64,000 nt of DNA from CAMYOC01 sp963704875 (GCA_963704875.1 CAVPIA010000005.1:558001-622000); one strand, 5' to 3'; counted from the stretch's first letter, positions 18,501 through 28,175 are shown. Numbers and translations are program-made. Notes: generated by a model from the letters alone, not told the origin.

Positions 18501-19762
18501 ATGACCACCCCTGTCGCCGTCACCGCCGACACTGCACCTGGCCGCCGTCACGACATCGACGCACTGCGAGCGATCGCCTTCGGTCTGTCTGATCCTCTAC
18601 CACGTGGGCATGTTTTATGTGCCCTGGGACTGGCACGTAAAGTCCGCGCACATCGCGCCCTGGTTGGAGACGCCGATGCTGCTGCTTAATCAATGGCGCA
18701 TGCCTTTGGTCTTTATGGTCTCGGGGCTGGCGGTCAATTTCCTGCTTGGCGAGGGGACAAAACCCGCGGATCGAATACGCTGCCTTCGCCGGGCTGCGGA
18801 TCAGGCGGCTGCTGTGGCCGTTAGTTTTCGGGATGTTGCTGGTGGTGCCGCCCCAGGCCTATTACGAGGCGCTGCGACATGGCGCGGCCGAGCCGGGTTA
18901 TCTGTCTTTCCTGTGGCGCTATTTCACGTTCCAGAGCTGGCCGGATGGCGCCTTCGCGGGCTCGGACACAGGGATCACCTGGAATCATCTGTGGTATCTG
19001 CCCTATCTGCTGCTCTACACGCTGACGCTCGCGGTACTGCTGCGCTGTATGGCCCGCCCAATAGGTCTGCTAAGGCGTGCGATACGCCGGCTGCGCGGCT
19101 TGTGGCTGGTGCTGGTCCCGGTCGCCTTGCTGATGCCGATCGGGATCTGGATTTTCCCGCGATTCCCGTATATCAGCCATGATCTGATCACCGACGGCTA
19201 CGCCCACGCGATGTATGGCACGTTCTTTGTTTATGGCTATCTGATCGGCCGCGATCCAGGGCTGTGGGCCGAGATGGCGCGCCTCCGCTGGCGGACGCTG
19301 GGGCTGGCCAGCGTTGCCTTCGCGACGCTGTTGGGGCTGCGAGAAATTGCGATCGACGCGCCCGACCAGCCGTTCGATACAGTGCTGACGTTCGTGGTCT
19401 ACCTGAACCGCTGGACCTGGCTGCTCGTCGTGCTGGGCTGGGGTCACCGCTTGCTCAACAGGCCGATGGCATGGTTGAACTATGCCAATCGGGCGGTCTA
19501 CCCCTGGTACGTGTTGCACCAGACCCTCATTGTGGTGGCCGGTGTCTGGCTATCGGAACTGGCTCTGGGTCCGGTGCTGGAGCCGCTGGCGTTGATCATC
19601 GCCACCGTCGGCGGATGTGCCGGGATCATGATCCTGGCGGAGCGATGGGTGCCAGGTCCCGGCACGGGGATCGGGCTGAAGCGCGCAGGCACCCGGGCGC
19701 TTAGCCGCCAGGCGAGGACGACCACCGTGAGAGGCCGGGCGCCCACGCCATCAGCTGAATAG
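18501..19762 (+). pseudogene. Acyltransferase family 3 (OpgC/Oac-like), two frameshifts
   Basis: Multi-spanning membrane acyltransferase that would transfer acyl groups to extracytoplasmic glycans. The ATG at 18501 has GGAG upstream and starts with RRHDIDALRAIAFGL, the catalytic-His N-terminal motif of the family. The frame then shifts near 18587 (continuing LILYHVGMFYVPWDWHVKS...WRMPLVFMVSGLAV), and shifts again near 18755 (continuing RIEYAAFAGLRIRRLLWPLVFGML... to the stop). About 10 transmembrane helices are present in sum, and the C-terminal VYPWYVLHQTLIVV is typical. All domains survive, so the two single-base shifts may be sequencing errors. It is divergent from the LytTR regulator. Confidence 0.8.
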
Positions 19763-20048
19763 AGGTTCCTAGTCCAGAACGGGCCGGTGAACATTGCCAC
19801 GCCCGGTCAATCTGGCCAAATGGAACCGACGGACCTTACAGCAGTACATTCCATGATCAGTACGGACACGATACCTGTCGCCTGGTATTTGGCCATCCAA
19901 TCAGGGTGCGCGGTTGCAAGGCGAGTTCAGCGACTTCTATATGCTCGGTTCCGGTGCGAGAGTGCGGTATTGGCGCTGCGCCTGCTATCCGGATCGGGTA
20001 TAACACAGCAGCGAAGAGCAGACCCCTCGCGGTGGGGCAGAGGAGTCC

Positions 20049-21002
20049 ATGGCCGGCTCATCGAAGAAGGCGATCTATGCGGCGCTGGTCGGCAACAGCC
20101 TGATTGCGGTGACCAAGTTCGCCGCAGCCGCCTTTACCGGCAGCGCCGCGATGTTCGCCGAGGGCATACACTCGCTGGTGGACACCGGCAATCAGATCTT
20201 GCTGCTCTATGGCTTGCGAGCGGCGCGGCGGCCGGCGAGCCCCAGTTTCCCCTTTGGTCACGGTAAGGAGATCTATTTCTGGAGCTTTGTCGTGGCCATC
20301 ATGATCTTTGCGCTGGGCGCGGCACTGTCCTTCTACAAAGGTCTCGAACATGTGCTGCATCCCGAGACCTTGTCCAGTTTCGGTGTCAACTACGTGGTGT
20401 TGGGACTGGCGATCGTATTCGAAGGCGCGGCGTTGACCATCGCCCTGCGGCAGTTCAAACGGAGCAAAGGCAATCTCGGCTATTTAGACGCAGTACGCCG
20501 CGGCAAGGATCCAACGCTGTTTGTGATCGTATTCGAAGACAGCGCCGCGCTGCTCGGTCTGCTGGTGGCGATGGCCGGCATCTTCCTCTACCAGATCACC
20601 GGCAATCCTATCTTCGATGGTCTGGCGTCGATGGTGATCGGCGTGATCCTGGCGATCACCGCAGTGTGGCTGGCTTATGAGACCAAGGGCCTGTTAATCG
20701 GCGAAGCCGCGGATCCGGAGACTGTGAGGCGGATACGCGAGGTCGCCGCCTCGCATCCACTGGTCAAGACCGTCAGCGAGGTGGCGACACTGCACATGGG
20801 CCCGGCATTTGTTGTGGTCAACATCAGCGTGGATTTTGTCGACGATATCAATGTCGGTCAGGTCGAGGCCGGCGTCACCGATCTCGGCCGCCGCATCAAG
20901 GCGATCCACCCGGCGCTACGCCGGGTGTTTGTAGAAGTCGAACGCAGCGACGATCATATTCGGCAGCATCAGGCAGCGAACTTGCCGGAGTCCGGTACAT
21001 AA
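20049..21002 (+). CDS. CDF cation transporter, SLC30A9 type
   Basis: 317-residue cation diffusion facilitator exporting Zn2+ or similar divalent metals by proton exchange. Six transmembrane helices are present: TM2 carries HSLVDTGNQ (His-xxx-Asp metal site, about residue 41), FPFGHGKEIYFW follows, and TM5 carries FEDSAALLGLL instead of the usual HxxxD. TGNPIFDGLASMVIGVIL precedes TM6, and a cytoplasmic C-terminal domain (VRRIREVAASHP...) ends the protein. The FEDSAA variant and TGNP.(F/Y)D are features of the SLC30A9/ZnT9-like subgroup rather than classical ZntA/CzcD. Monocistronic; the 286 bp upstream (19763-20048) shows nothing I can support. Confidence 0.9.
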   Translation: MAGSSKKAIYAALVGNSLIAVTKFAAAAFTGSAAMFAEGIHSLVDTGNQILLLYGLRAARRPASPSFPFGHGKEIYFWSFVVAIMIFALGAALSFYKGLEHVLHPETLSSFGVNYVVLGLAIVFEGAALTIALRQFKRSKGNLGYLDAVRRGKDPTLFVIVFEDSAALLGLLVAMAGIFLYQITGNPIFDGLASMVIGVILAITAVWLAYETKGLLIGEAADPETVRRIREVAASHPLVKTVSEVATLHMGPAFVVVNISVDFVDDINVGQVEAGVTDLGRRIKAIHPALRRVFVEVERSDDHIRQHQAANLPESGT

Positions 21003-21120
21003 GCCATAAAGCGTTCGTCGGATAGTTCGACTCGCATGGCTCACGGATACGAACCAGTGCGCGTTCAGGCATTCATCCCAAAACGTAAAAGACCGTACAT
21101 CGGCACCCTTTGTCGGAGCG

Positions 21121-21648
21121 TCAGTTTCGTGTCCGCCACCACAAGCCAACGACAGTGCTCGCCCCAAAGTCCCTCCGCCTGATCCGTCCTTCTGCATCCA
21201 GCACGTAGTAGGTTGGATAACCGGGTACCTGATAGTCCCGGCCGACGTCAGCAGTGCCAATCAGTACCGGATTCTCAATATCGTGATTGCGGCTGTATTC
21301 GGTCAGCTCTTGCTGATGCAGGTAGTCAAGCCCGATCATCACCAGATTCACTTCGTCGCCGAACCAGTCATGGAACCACCGAAGCTGGTGGGCGCTTGCG
21401 GCGCAGACCTTGCACCAGGGGGCGAAGAAATAGAGCACGGTCGGTTTGCCCTTAAAGTCCTCAATCGTCCAGGTCCGGCCGTCCAGATCCTGCAGTTCGA
21501 AGCCCGGCGCGGGCATCAACTGGTCAGCGGGTAAGAGGTCGCGGGCGCGCCAGGCGTAGATAGAAACGATGATGGTCACGAACAAAGCCGCTTCCATCAG
21601 GATCAACAGGCGCCGGCGCCACGGCTTGGGCTGCTTGCCGTCGCTCAT
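21121..21648 (-). CDS. Membrane-anchored TlpA/ResA-like thioredoxin
   Basis: 175 residues from the ATG at 21648, 13 bp after the zapE stop. An N-terminal signal-anchor helix (about 12-31) is followed by a thioredoxin fold with the redox motif WCKVC (Cys79 and Cys82) in YFFAPWCKVCAASAHQL, and a cis-proline in VPGYPTYYVLDAEGRI. This is the layout of periplasm-facing TlpA/ResA/DsbE-like disulfide reductases. Longer upstream reading would overlap zapE and is unlikely. Partner proteins unknown. Probably the last gene of the etf-aacS-zapE transcription unit. Confidence 0.85.
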   Translation of the reverse strand: MSDGKQPKPWRRRLLILMEAALFVTIIVSIYAWRARDLLPADQLMPAPGFELQDLDGRTWTIEDFKGKPTVLYFFAPWCKVCAASAHQLRWFHDWFGDEVNLVMIGLDYLHQQELTEYSRNHDIENPVLIGTADVGRDYQVPGYPTYYVLDAEGRIRRRDFGASTVVGLWWRTRN

Positions 21649-21661
21649 GGCAGCCGCGATT

Positions 21662-22765
21662 TCACGGCAGGTGGGGCCGGGCCAGATAATCGTGCGACTG
21701 CATTTCTTCCAGACGGCTGCGGGTCCGGCGGAATTCAAAGTCCAGGTGCTGGCCTGCGTACAGCTGGTCGATCGGAACAGCGGCGGAGACGATCAGTTTC
21801 ACATTGCGGTCGTAAAACTCATCGACCAGCGCGATAAATCGTCTTGCCTGGTTCTCCGTGGTTTCATCAAAGCATGGCACCTCGGAAACCAGTACAGAGT
21901 GAAAGCTTCGGGCGATCTCGATGTAGTCCAGCTGACTGCGTGGGCCGTCGCAGATAGCCTCGAAAGTGAACCAGACAACGCCTTCGGCGCGCCGGATCGT
22001 GGGGATCATGCGGCCACTGACCATCAATTCGTCCTGGCGCCAGCTCACGTCAGGAGCGATCTGTTCGAAACTCCGGGTAAGGCTCTGCCGCGCAGCGTTA
22101 TCCAACGGCGAATGGTAGATCTCGGCTTTCTCAAGAGCTCTTAATCGGTAGTCGTTGGCGCCGTCCATATGCACGGTTTCGGTATAGCGTTGGATCAAGT
22201 CAATCGCCGTCTGGAAACGTGAGTGTTGCAGTCCGTCCTTGTACAGATTCTGTGGGGGAATGTTCGACGTTGCGACCACGGTGACACCGCGTCGGAACAA
22301 ACTCGCCAGCAATGTGCCGAGAATCATTGCATCAGCGATGTCGGAGACAAAGAATTCATCAAAGCAGACCACTCGGGCGGTTTCCGCGATCTGTGCGGCC
22401 ACCGTGTCCAGGGGATCGGCATGGTCTTCGAGTTCGGCCATTTGTTCATGGACGTCGGCCATAAAGCGGTGGAAGTGGCGACGCAACTTATCGGTGAACG
22501 GCAGGGTCTCGTAGAACAAATCGACCAGCCAGGTCTTGCCGCGGCCGGTATCACCCCAGATATACAGCCCGGTTTCCGGTTCCGTGGCGCTGCGCCGGAA
22601 CAGCGTCAGCAATCCGGTGCTGCGTGGCCGGTCCGAATCCAGCAGGCGTTGGTACAGGTCCTCCAGGCGGGATGCCACCCTGGCCTGGTCGGGATCGATG
22701 CTGAAACCACAACGGGCAAGCTCGGTGCGGTAGAGCGCCAGCGGCCCCGGGCTTGCATCGCTCAT
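21662..22765 (-). CDS. zapE: Cell division ATPase ZapE (AFG1-like)
   Basis: 367-residue P-loop ATPase of the ZapE/AFG1 family, which destabilises FtsZ polymers during division and under stress. Walker A is IWGDTGRGKTWL (about 70-81), Walker B is VCFDEFFVSDIADAM (about 133-147). The family sequences ATSNIPPQNLYKDGLQ (sensor region), RFIALVDEFYDRN and the C-terminal R.RSRLEEMQS are present. Length matches E. coli ZapE (375). It is 2 bp from the acetoacetyl-CoA synthetase gene, so co-transcribed. Confidence 0.93.
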   Translation of the reverse strand: MSDASPGPLALYRTELARCGFSIDPDQARVASRLEDLYQRLLDSDRPRSTGLLTLFRRSATEPETGLYIWGDTGRGKTWLVDLFYETLPFTDKLRRHFHRFMADVHEQMAELEDHADPLDTVAAQIAETARVVCFDEFFVSDIADAMILGTLLASLFRRGVTVVATSNIPPQNLYKDGLQHSRFQTAIDLIQRYTETVHMDGANDYRLRALEKAEIYHSPLDNAARQSLTRSFEQIAPDVSWRQDELMVSGRMIPTIRRAEGVVWFTFEAICDGPRSQLDYIEIARSFHSVLVSEVPCFDETTENQARRFIALVDEFYDRNVKLIVSAAVPIDQLYAGQHLDFEFRRTRSRLEEMQSHDYLARPHLP

Positions 22766-22767
22766 GG

Positions 22768-24741
22768 TCAGTCGCAGGCCAGTTCAGAGCGCTCCCGGAA
22801 TTGCTCCAGCGCCTCCGGGTTGGCCAGCGCGTCGGTGTTCTTTACTTCGCGGCCATGAACGACATGACGCACCGCCAGTTCCACGATCTTGCCGCTGATG
22901 GTGCGCGGGATATCGGTCACGGCAACGATCTTGGCCGGCACATGGCGTGGTGTAGTGTTCTGGCGGATCGTGGTGCGGATCGTTTGCTGCAATTCGTCAG
23001 TCAGTTGCACGCCGTCGCGCAGTCGTACGAACAAAACCACGCGCACATCGCCCTTCCAGTCCTGGCCGATAGCCAAACTCTCGGTGACTTCGTCAAGCTT
23101 CTCGACCTGACGGTATATCTCGGCGGTGCCGATGCGTACCCCGCCAGGGTTCAGGACTGCATCGGAGCGGCCAAAGATGATCAGTCCGCCGTGTTCGGTC
23201 AGCTCGGCATAGTCGCCGTGGCACCAGACGTACGGGAAACGCTCGAAATACGCAGCGCGGTATTTGTTACCGTCCGCGTCGTTCCAGAATCCTATCGGCA
23301 TGGACGGGAAGGGGCGGGTGCAGACCAGCTCGCCCTTCTCCCCGACGACCGGTTTTCCCTTTTCGTCCCAGATCTCCACGGCCATGCCCAGGCCCCGGCA
23401 TTGCAATTCTCCCTGGTACACCGGGAGCACCGGACAACCCAGCGCAAAGCAGGAGATGATGTCGGTGCCGCCGGAGATTGAAGACAGCTGGAGATCAGCC
23501 TTGATATCGCGATAGACGTAGTCGAAAGACTCGGGCAACAGCGGCGAGCCGGTCGAGAGCACAGTCTTCAGGGCCGTGAGGTCGTAGTTCTCGCGTGGGA
23601 TTTGTCCCGCTTTCTCCAACGCGGCAAGATATTTCGCGCTGGTGCCAAATACGGTGACGCCTTCCTCCTCCGCCATCCTCCATAACACGCCCGGGTCAGG
23701 ATGAAATGGCGAGCCATCGAAAAGCACTATCGTGGCGCCGCTGGCCAGCGATGAGACCAGCCAGTTCCACATCATCCATCCGCAGGTGGTGAAATAAAAC
23801 ACCACATCGTCGCGACCGATGTCGGTGTGTAGCTGGTGCTCTTTAAGATGCTGCAGCAGCGTGCCGCCGGCGCCGTGGACAATACACTTCGGCACGCCGG
23901 TGGTGCCCGAGGAATACATCACGTACAGCGGATGGTCGAAGGGCAGGGTGGAGAAATCGATGTCGGCTTCTCCATGCTCATCGGCATCTTCAGAGCCGAG
24001 GAAGTCGCTCCACAACACCGCACCCGGCAGCGCACTGATATCCGGTGTGTTGCTGACGAAGGGCACGACCACCGTGGTCTGCACTGAGGGAAGCTGGCTG
24101 ATCACGCCGCCTATGTTTGCCAGTGAGTCCAGGGTCCTGCCGGCGTAGTAATACCCGTCCGCGGTAAACAGCACCTTGGGCTCGATCTGCCCGAATCGAT
24201 CGAGCACCCCGTTGATGCCGAAATCCGGTGAGCACGAGGACCACACCGCACCGACGCTGGCGGCGGCCAGCATCGCGATCACCGCTTCCGGGCGGTTCGG
24301 CAGAAAGCCCGCGACCCGGTCACCGGGGCTGATGCCTGCGGCCTTCAGCGCAGCAGCCAGGCGGGCGACGGTCGGGTAAAGCTCGGCATAGCTGATCTGT
24401 TCGCGCCGGCCATCCTCCCCGCGGAATACCAGGGCGGCGCGTTCATCCCGATAACGCAACAGGTTCTCGGCAAAGTTGAGCCTGGCGCCGTCAAACCAGC
24501 GCGCCCCCGGCATGCTTTCGCCGTCCAGCAGTACATCGGTGGCCGGGACGCTTGAGTGGACCTCGCAGAAATCCCATACCGCCTGCCAGAACGCAGCGGG
24601 CTGGTCCACGCTCCACTGCCAGAGTGCTTCGTAGTCAGGAAACGACTGCTCCGCCCATTCGCCAGCGAAGGTCTGGAACTGCGCCAGCCGCGTGCCGGCG
24701 ATGCGCTCCGGGTCAGGGGTCCATAAGGGCTCGGCGTTCAC
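22768..24741 (-). CDS. Acetoacetyl-CoA synthetase
   Basis: ATP-dependent ligase that activates acetoacetate to acetoacetyl-CoA. 657 residues, the normal length for the AACS branch of the acyl-adenylate superfamily. The AMP-binding signature is YVMYSSGTTGVPKCIVH (about 273-289). An ACS-type N-terminal cap (WSVDQPAAFWQAVWDF, then GARLNFAENLLR), the GGTDI motif and the C-terminal catalytic lysine in RTISGKIVELAVR are present. Context supports it: HMG-CoA lyase upstream in the same strand block releases acetoacetate, and the thiolase can then split the CoA ester. It begins 18 bp after etfA. Confidence 0.93.
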   Translation of the reverse strand: MNAEPLWTPDPERIAGTRLAQFQTFAGEWAEQSFPDYEALWQWSVDQPAAFWQAVWDFCEVHSSVPATDVLLDGESMPGARWFDGARLNFAENLLRYRDERAALVFRGEDGRREQISYAELYPTVARLAAALKAAGISPGDRVAGFLPNRPEAVIAMLAAASVGAVWSSCSPDFGINGVLDRFGQIEPKVLFTADGYYYAGRTLDSLANIGGVISQLPSVQTTVVVPFVSNTPDISALPGAVLWSDFLGSEDADEHGEADIDFSTLPFDHPLYVMYSSGTTGVPKCIVHGAGGTLLQHLKEHQLHTDIGRDDVVFYFTTCGWMMWNWLVSSLASGATIVLFDGSPFHPDPGVLWRMAEEEGVTVFGTSAKYLAALEKAGQIPRENYDLTALKTVLSTGSPLLPESFDYVYRDIKADLQLSSISGGTDIISCFALGCPVLPVYQGELQCRGLGMAVEIWDEKGKPVVGEKGELVCTRPFPSMPIGFWNDADGNKYRAAYFERFPYVWCHGDYAELTEHGGLIIFGRSDAVLNPGGVRIGTAEIYRQVEKLDEVTESLAIGQDWKGDVRVVLFVRLRDGVQLTDELQQTIRTTIRQNTTPRHVPAKIVAVTDIPRTISGKIVELAVRHVVHGREVKNTDALANPEALEQFRERSELACD

Positions 24742-24759
24742 GATTATCGAGTTATCGGC

Positions 24760-25692
24760 CTACAGCGCTTTTTCCAGCTCAGGCAGGATCTGAAACAGAT
24801 CGCCGACCAGGCCAAAATCCGCAATCTCGAAGATCGGCGCATCCGCGTCCTTGTTGATCGCGACGATGACGCCCGCGTCCTTGATCCCGGTCACATGCTG
24901 TATCGCGCCGGAGATACCCGCCGCAATGTACAGATCCGGCGCGATGATTTTTCCGGTCTGCCCCACCTGCATGTCGTTGGGCACATAGCCTGCATCTACA
25001 GCGGCGCGGGACGCGCCGACGCCCGCGCCGAGTTTGTCAGCGAGACTGTAGATCAGATCAAAGTTTTCCTTGCTGCCTAGTGCGCGGCCACCGGCGACCA
25101 CACGCGCCGCCGATTGCAGATCGGGCCGGTCGCTGCTCGACGCTGCCATGCCAACAAATCGGGTGTGTTCAGGCAACACAGCGTCGCTACTGGCCGCTTC
25201 CACTGTGGCCGATTCGCCCTCGCCGACGGCCACATAGGACGCAATGCGCACGGTGCCGAGTACGGCCATACCATCGGGCACTTTGACCGTGACGATCACG
25301 TTGCCGGCATAGGTCGGACGTTTGAACGTACGTGCATCGATCACTTCCATAATGTCGCTTAGCTGCGGCAGACCCAGCAGTCCGGCCGTGCGCGGCATCA
25401 CGTCCTTGCCGGTGGTAGAAGAGGGCGCAAGTACATAGTCATAGCCCGCAGCCAGGCTGGCCAGCTGGGGCGCGATGATCGCAGCCTGGGGATGGGCATT
25501 CTCGGCTCGATCCACATGCAGGACCTTTGCCGCACCTTCCAGTCTGGCCGCTGCCTCACAGACGCTTCCGGCGCCGGAACCAAACACCACGATGTCAGTT
25601 TCGCCAAGCGCGCTGGCGCAATTCAGCGCGCGAGCGGTGGAGACGTTCAATGTCTGGCCGTCGTGTTCGGCCATCAGCAATACCCGGGCCAT
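24760..25692 (-). CDS. etfA: Electron transfer flavoprotein, alpha subunit
   Basis: FAD-carrying subunit of the ETF heterodimer, which takes electrons from acyl-CoA dehydrogenases. 310 residues, normal length. The C-terminal FAD-binding region is diagnostic: GQTGKIIAPDLYIAAGISGAIQHVTGIKDAGVIVAINKDADAPIFEIADFGLVGDLFQILPEL (about 235-305). Its start shares one base with the etfB stop, so translation is coupled. The expected electron donor is the isovaleryl-CoA dehydrogenase encoded further upstream on the same strand. Confidence 0.97.
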   Translation of the reverse strand: MARVLLMAEHDGQTLNVSTARALNCASALGETDIVVFGSGAGSVCEAAARLEGAAKVLHVDRAENAHPQAAIIAPQLASLAAGYDYVLAPSSTTGKDVMPRTAGLLGLPQLSDIMEVIDARTFKRPTYAGNVIVTVKVPDGMAVLGTVRIASYVAVGEGESATVEAASSDAVLPEHTRFVGMAASSSDRPDLQSAARVVAGGRALGSKENFDLIYSLADKLGAGVGASRAAVDAGYVPNDMQVGQTGKIIAPDLYIAAGISGAIQHVTGIKDAGVIVAINKDADAPIFEIADFGLVGDLFQILPELEKAL

Positions 25693-26441
25693 TACAGCAC
25701 CCCCTTGTCTTTGAGAGCGGAGACCAGCGCCGCTACTGAATCCACTTTGATCCCGCCGCCGCGTTTCGGTGGTGGTTCGTAGCTCAGAGTCTCAATCTGC
25801 GGCGGCATCTCGATACCGATCCCGGCCAACGGCAGCGTCTCCAGCGGTTTTTTCTTGGCCTTCATGATGTCCGGCATCTTTACAAAACGCGGCTCGTTCA
25901 GACGCAGATCCACGGTCACCACCGCGGGCAGCGTGATCTCGATGGTCTCCAGCCCGGCATCGACTTCGCGCACCGCTCTGGCCTTGCCGTCGGCAAGGTC
26001 AAGCCCGGAAACGAATGTCGCCTGAGGCTTGTCCCACAGCGCGGCCAGCATCTGTCCGGTCTGATTTGCGTCATCGTCAATCGCCTGTTTTCCAAGCAAG
26101 ACCAGACCAGGATCTTCCTTGTCAATCAGACTCATGAAAACCCTTGCGGCGGCCAATGGCTGCACTTCCTGATCTGTCTCCACCAGGACCGCGCGATCCG
26201 CGCCCATGGCCAGCGCAGTTCGCAATTGCTGTTGCGCAGTAGAGGGACCGATGGATACGGCGATCACTTCTTCCGCGACGCCGCTTTCGCGCAATCTCAG
26301 CGCCTGTTCGACAGCGATCTCGTCAAACGGGTTGATGCTCATCTTGACCCCGTCAGTGATCACCCCGGTGCCCTCACGGTTTATCTGCACCCGAACGTTG
26401 TAGTCGATGACACGTTTTACGCCGACCAAAATCTTCATCAT
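25692..26441 (-). CDS. etfB: Electron transfer flavoprotein, beta subunit
   Basis: AMP-binding subunit of ETF, 249 residues. The start MKILVGVKRVIDYNVRVQ, ALRLRESG...VIAVSIGP, LLGKQAIDDDANQTGQMLAA and the signature TVDLRLNEPRFVKMPDIMKAKKKPLE (the loop that docks onto the dehydrogenase, about 185-210) are all present. It overlaps etfA by one base and follows the ETF-QO gene by 120 bp. Confidence 0.97.
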   Translation of the reverse strand: MMKILVGVKRVIDYNVRVQINREGTGVITDGVKMSINPFDEIAVEQALRLRESGVAEEVIAVSIGPSTAQQQLRTALAMGADRAVLVETDQEVQPLAAARVFMSLIDKEDPGLVLLGKQAIDDDANQTGQMLAALWDKPQATFVSGLDLADGKARAVREVDAGLETIEITLPAVVTVDLRLNEPRFVKMPDIMKAKKKPLETLPLAGIGIEMPPQIETLSYEPPPKRGGGIKVDSVAALVSALKDKGVL

Positions 26442-26561
26442 TTACATCCTCTCAACCGGGGTCTGAGTCGGCGCGGATCTGCGCAATGATTCCCAGCATC
26501 CCGGTTCTGTTCGTTGCGGCACCGCCAGTGCCTCGGTTGGTCTGTCCCTGTGTGGTTCGTA

Positions 26562-28175
26562 TTACAAATTCTGATAATTCGGTCCGGCCCCACCTTCCGG
26601 CGGCACCCAGTCGATGATCTGGTAGGGATCCTTGATGTCGCAGGCCTTGCAGTGGACGCAGTTGGACGCGTTGATCTGCAATCGTCGGCCGCCGTCATCG
26701 TCTTCCACGATTTCATACACCTGCGCCGGACAGAAACGGGTACAGGGGTTGCGATACTCCTCGTAACACCGGGTCGCGCAGATCGACGTGTCGGATACCT
26801 TCAGATGCACCGGCTGATTTTCATCATGCGCGGTATTCGCAAAATAGACCGATGCCAGCCGGTCACGCGGCGGCAAATCGCGCTGTTCAATCCAGTCACG
26901 GCCCGGCCAGTCACGGCCCGGTTCGCTGGCCGGGATTCGTTCCAGGCTGTCGTGGTCCGCGTGGTGTTTCAGCGTCCATGGACTGTGGCCGCCGGTGACG
27001 GTTTCCCAGGCGGCGTTGGCCAGGCCAAACCATAAACCCTTGTTGAAACCCGGCCGGATGTTGCGGATCTTGTGCAGTTCGCCGGCCGAAGGCGATGCGT
27101 GCCAGCGAGCGTCAAAGCCCTCGCTGGAGCCGGTCTCGGCAATGTGTTCTGCGGCAAGCATCCCGGCCCGGATCGCCATGTGGATGCCCTTGATCTTGGC
27201 CACATTCAGCGTGCCGGCGGCGTCGCCTATCAGCGCAGCCCCGGGCATCTCCAGTTTCGGCATCGACTGGATGCCGCCTTCGATCAGCGTGCGGGCGCCA
27301 GCGGACAAGATCTCGCCGCCTTCAAGCAGCGACCTGATCGCCGGGTGATGTTTGAACTGCTGGAAGGCCTCGAATGGCGAGAACATCGGATCGGCGTAGT
27401 CCAGTCCAACGACAAAGCCGATGTAAACCCGGTCGCCGTCAAGATGATAGAGAAAGCTGCCGCCGTAGGTTTTCGAATCAAGCGGCCATCCGACCGTGTG
27501 CTGGATCTTGCCTGGTTCCCCGCGTCCTTCGGGTAATTGCCACAGCTCCTTGAATCCCAAACCGTAGGTCTGCGGCTGACGCCCGGCATCCAGGGCGAAA
27601 CGCCTTATCAGCTGTTTGCTGATGCTGCCGCGGCAGCCTTCAGCCAAAATCGTGGTTGTGGCCCGGATGTCGACACCCGGCGCAAACGCAGCGCCTTGAC
27701 TGCCGTCGGCTTCGACCCCCATATCGCCACAGCGCACGCCCACTACCGTGCCGTTTTCTATCAATGCCTCAGCGCCGGCGAAGCCGGGAAACACGTCGAT
27801 ATCCAGCGCTTCGGCACGCTGGCCCAGCATCTGTACCAGTAGCCCCTGGGAGACAATGAAGTTGCCGTGGTTATTGGACTGAGGCGGCGTCGGCAGACGG
27901 ATACTCCGCTTCCTGGTCAACAGCTGGAATTCATCCTTTCTGGCGGGGACGCAGATACCCGGCGGGTTGTCCCGCCAGCCGGGGAGCAGTTCATCCAGCG
28001 CGTCCGGCTGCATCACGGCCCCGGAAAGCGCATGCACGCCCAGCTCAGAGCCCTTGTCCAGCAGACAGATGGCGAGTTCCGGCTTCAGTTGTTTCAGACG
28101 GATGGCGCAGGCGAGACCAGCCGGCCCACCGCCGACGATGGCGATGTCATATTGCATCTCATCGCGTTCAGTCAT
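26562..28175 (-). CDS. Electron transfer flavoprotein-ubiquinone oxidoreductase
   Basis: Membrane-associated FAD/4Fe-4S protein that passes electrons from ETF to the quinone pool. 537 residues, close to the usual ~550. N-terminal FAD dinucleotide fold IAIVGGGPAGLACAIRL (about 11-27), internal GDAAGTLNVAKIKGIHMAI, and the C-terminal 4Fe-4S site with CxxCxxC (NCVHCKACD) and a preceding Cys in CTRFCPAQVYEI. It contains an exact 15-bp tandem duplication giving PGRDW twice near residue 420, an unusual local insertion. Upstream of etfB on the same strand. Confidence 0.96.
   Translation of the reverse strand: MTERDEMQYDIAIVGGGPAGLACAIRLKQLKPELAICLLDKGSELGVHALSGAVMQPDALDELLPGWRDNPPGICVPARKDEFQLLTRKRSIRLPTPPQSNNHGNFIVSQGLLVQMLGQRAEALDIDVFPGFAGAEALIENGTVVGVRCGDMGVEADGSQGAAFAPGVDIRATTTILAEGCRGSISKQLIRRFALDAGRQPQTYGLGFKELWQLPEGRGEPGKIQHTVGWPLDSKTYGGSFLYHLDGDRVYIGFVVGLDYADPMFSPFEAFQQFKHHPAIRSLLEGGEILSAGARTLIEGGIQSMPKLEMPGAALIGDAAGTLNVAKIKGIHMAIRAGMLAAEHIAETGSSEGFDARWHASPSAGELHKIRNIRPGFNKGLWFGLANAAWETVTGGHSPWTLKHHADHDSLERIPASEPGRDWPGRDWIEQRDLPPRDRLASVYFANTAHDENQPVHLKVSDTSICATRCYEEYRNPCTRFCPAQVYEIVEDDDGGRRLQINASNCVHCKACDIKDPYQIIDWVPPEGGAGPNYQNL
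26892..26921. repeat. 15-bp tandem duplication inside the ETF-QO gene
   Basis: CCAGTCACGGCCCGG occurs twice without a gap (26892-26906, 26907-26921). On the coding strand it encodes GRDWPGRDW. The duplication keeps the reading frame. Confidence 0.85.
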
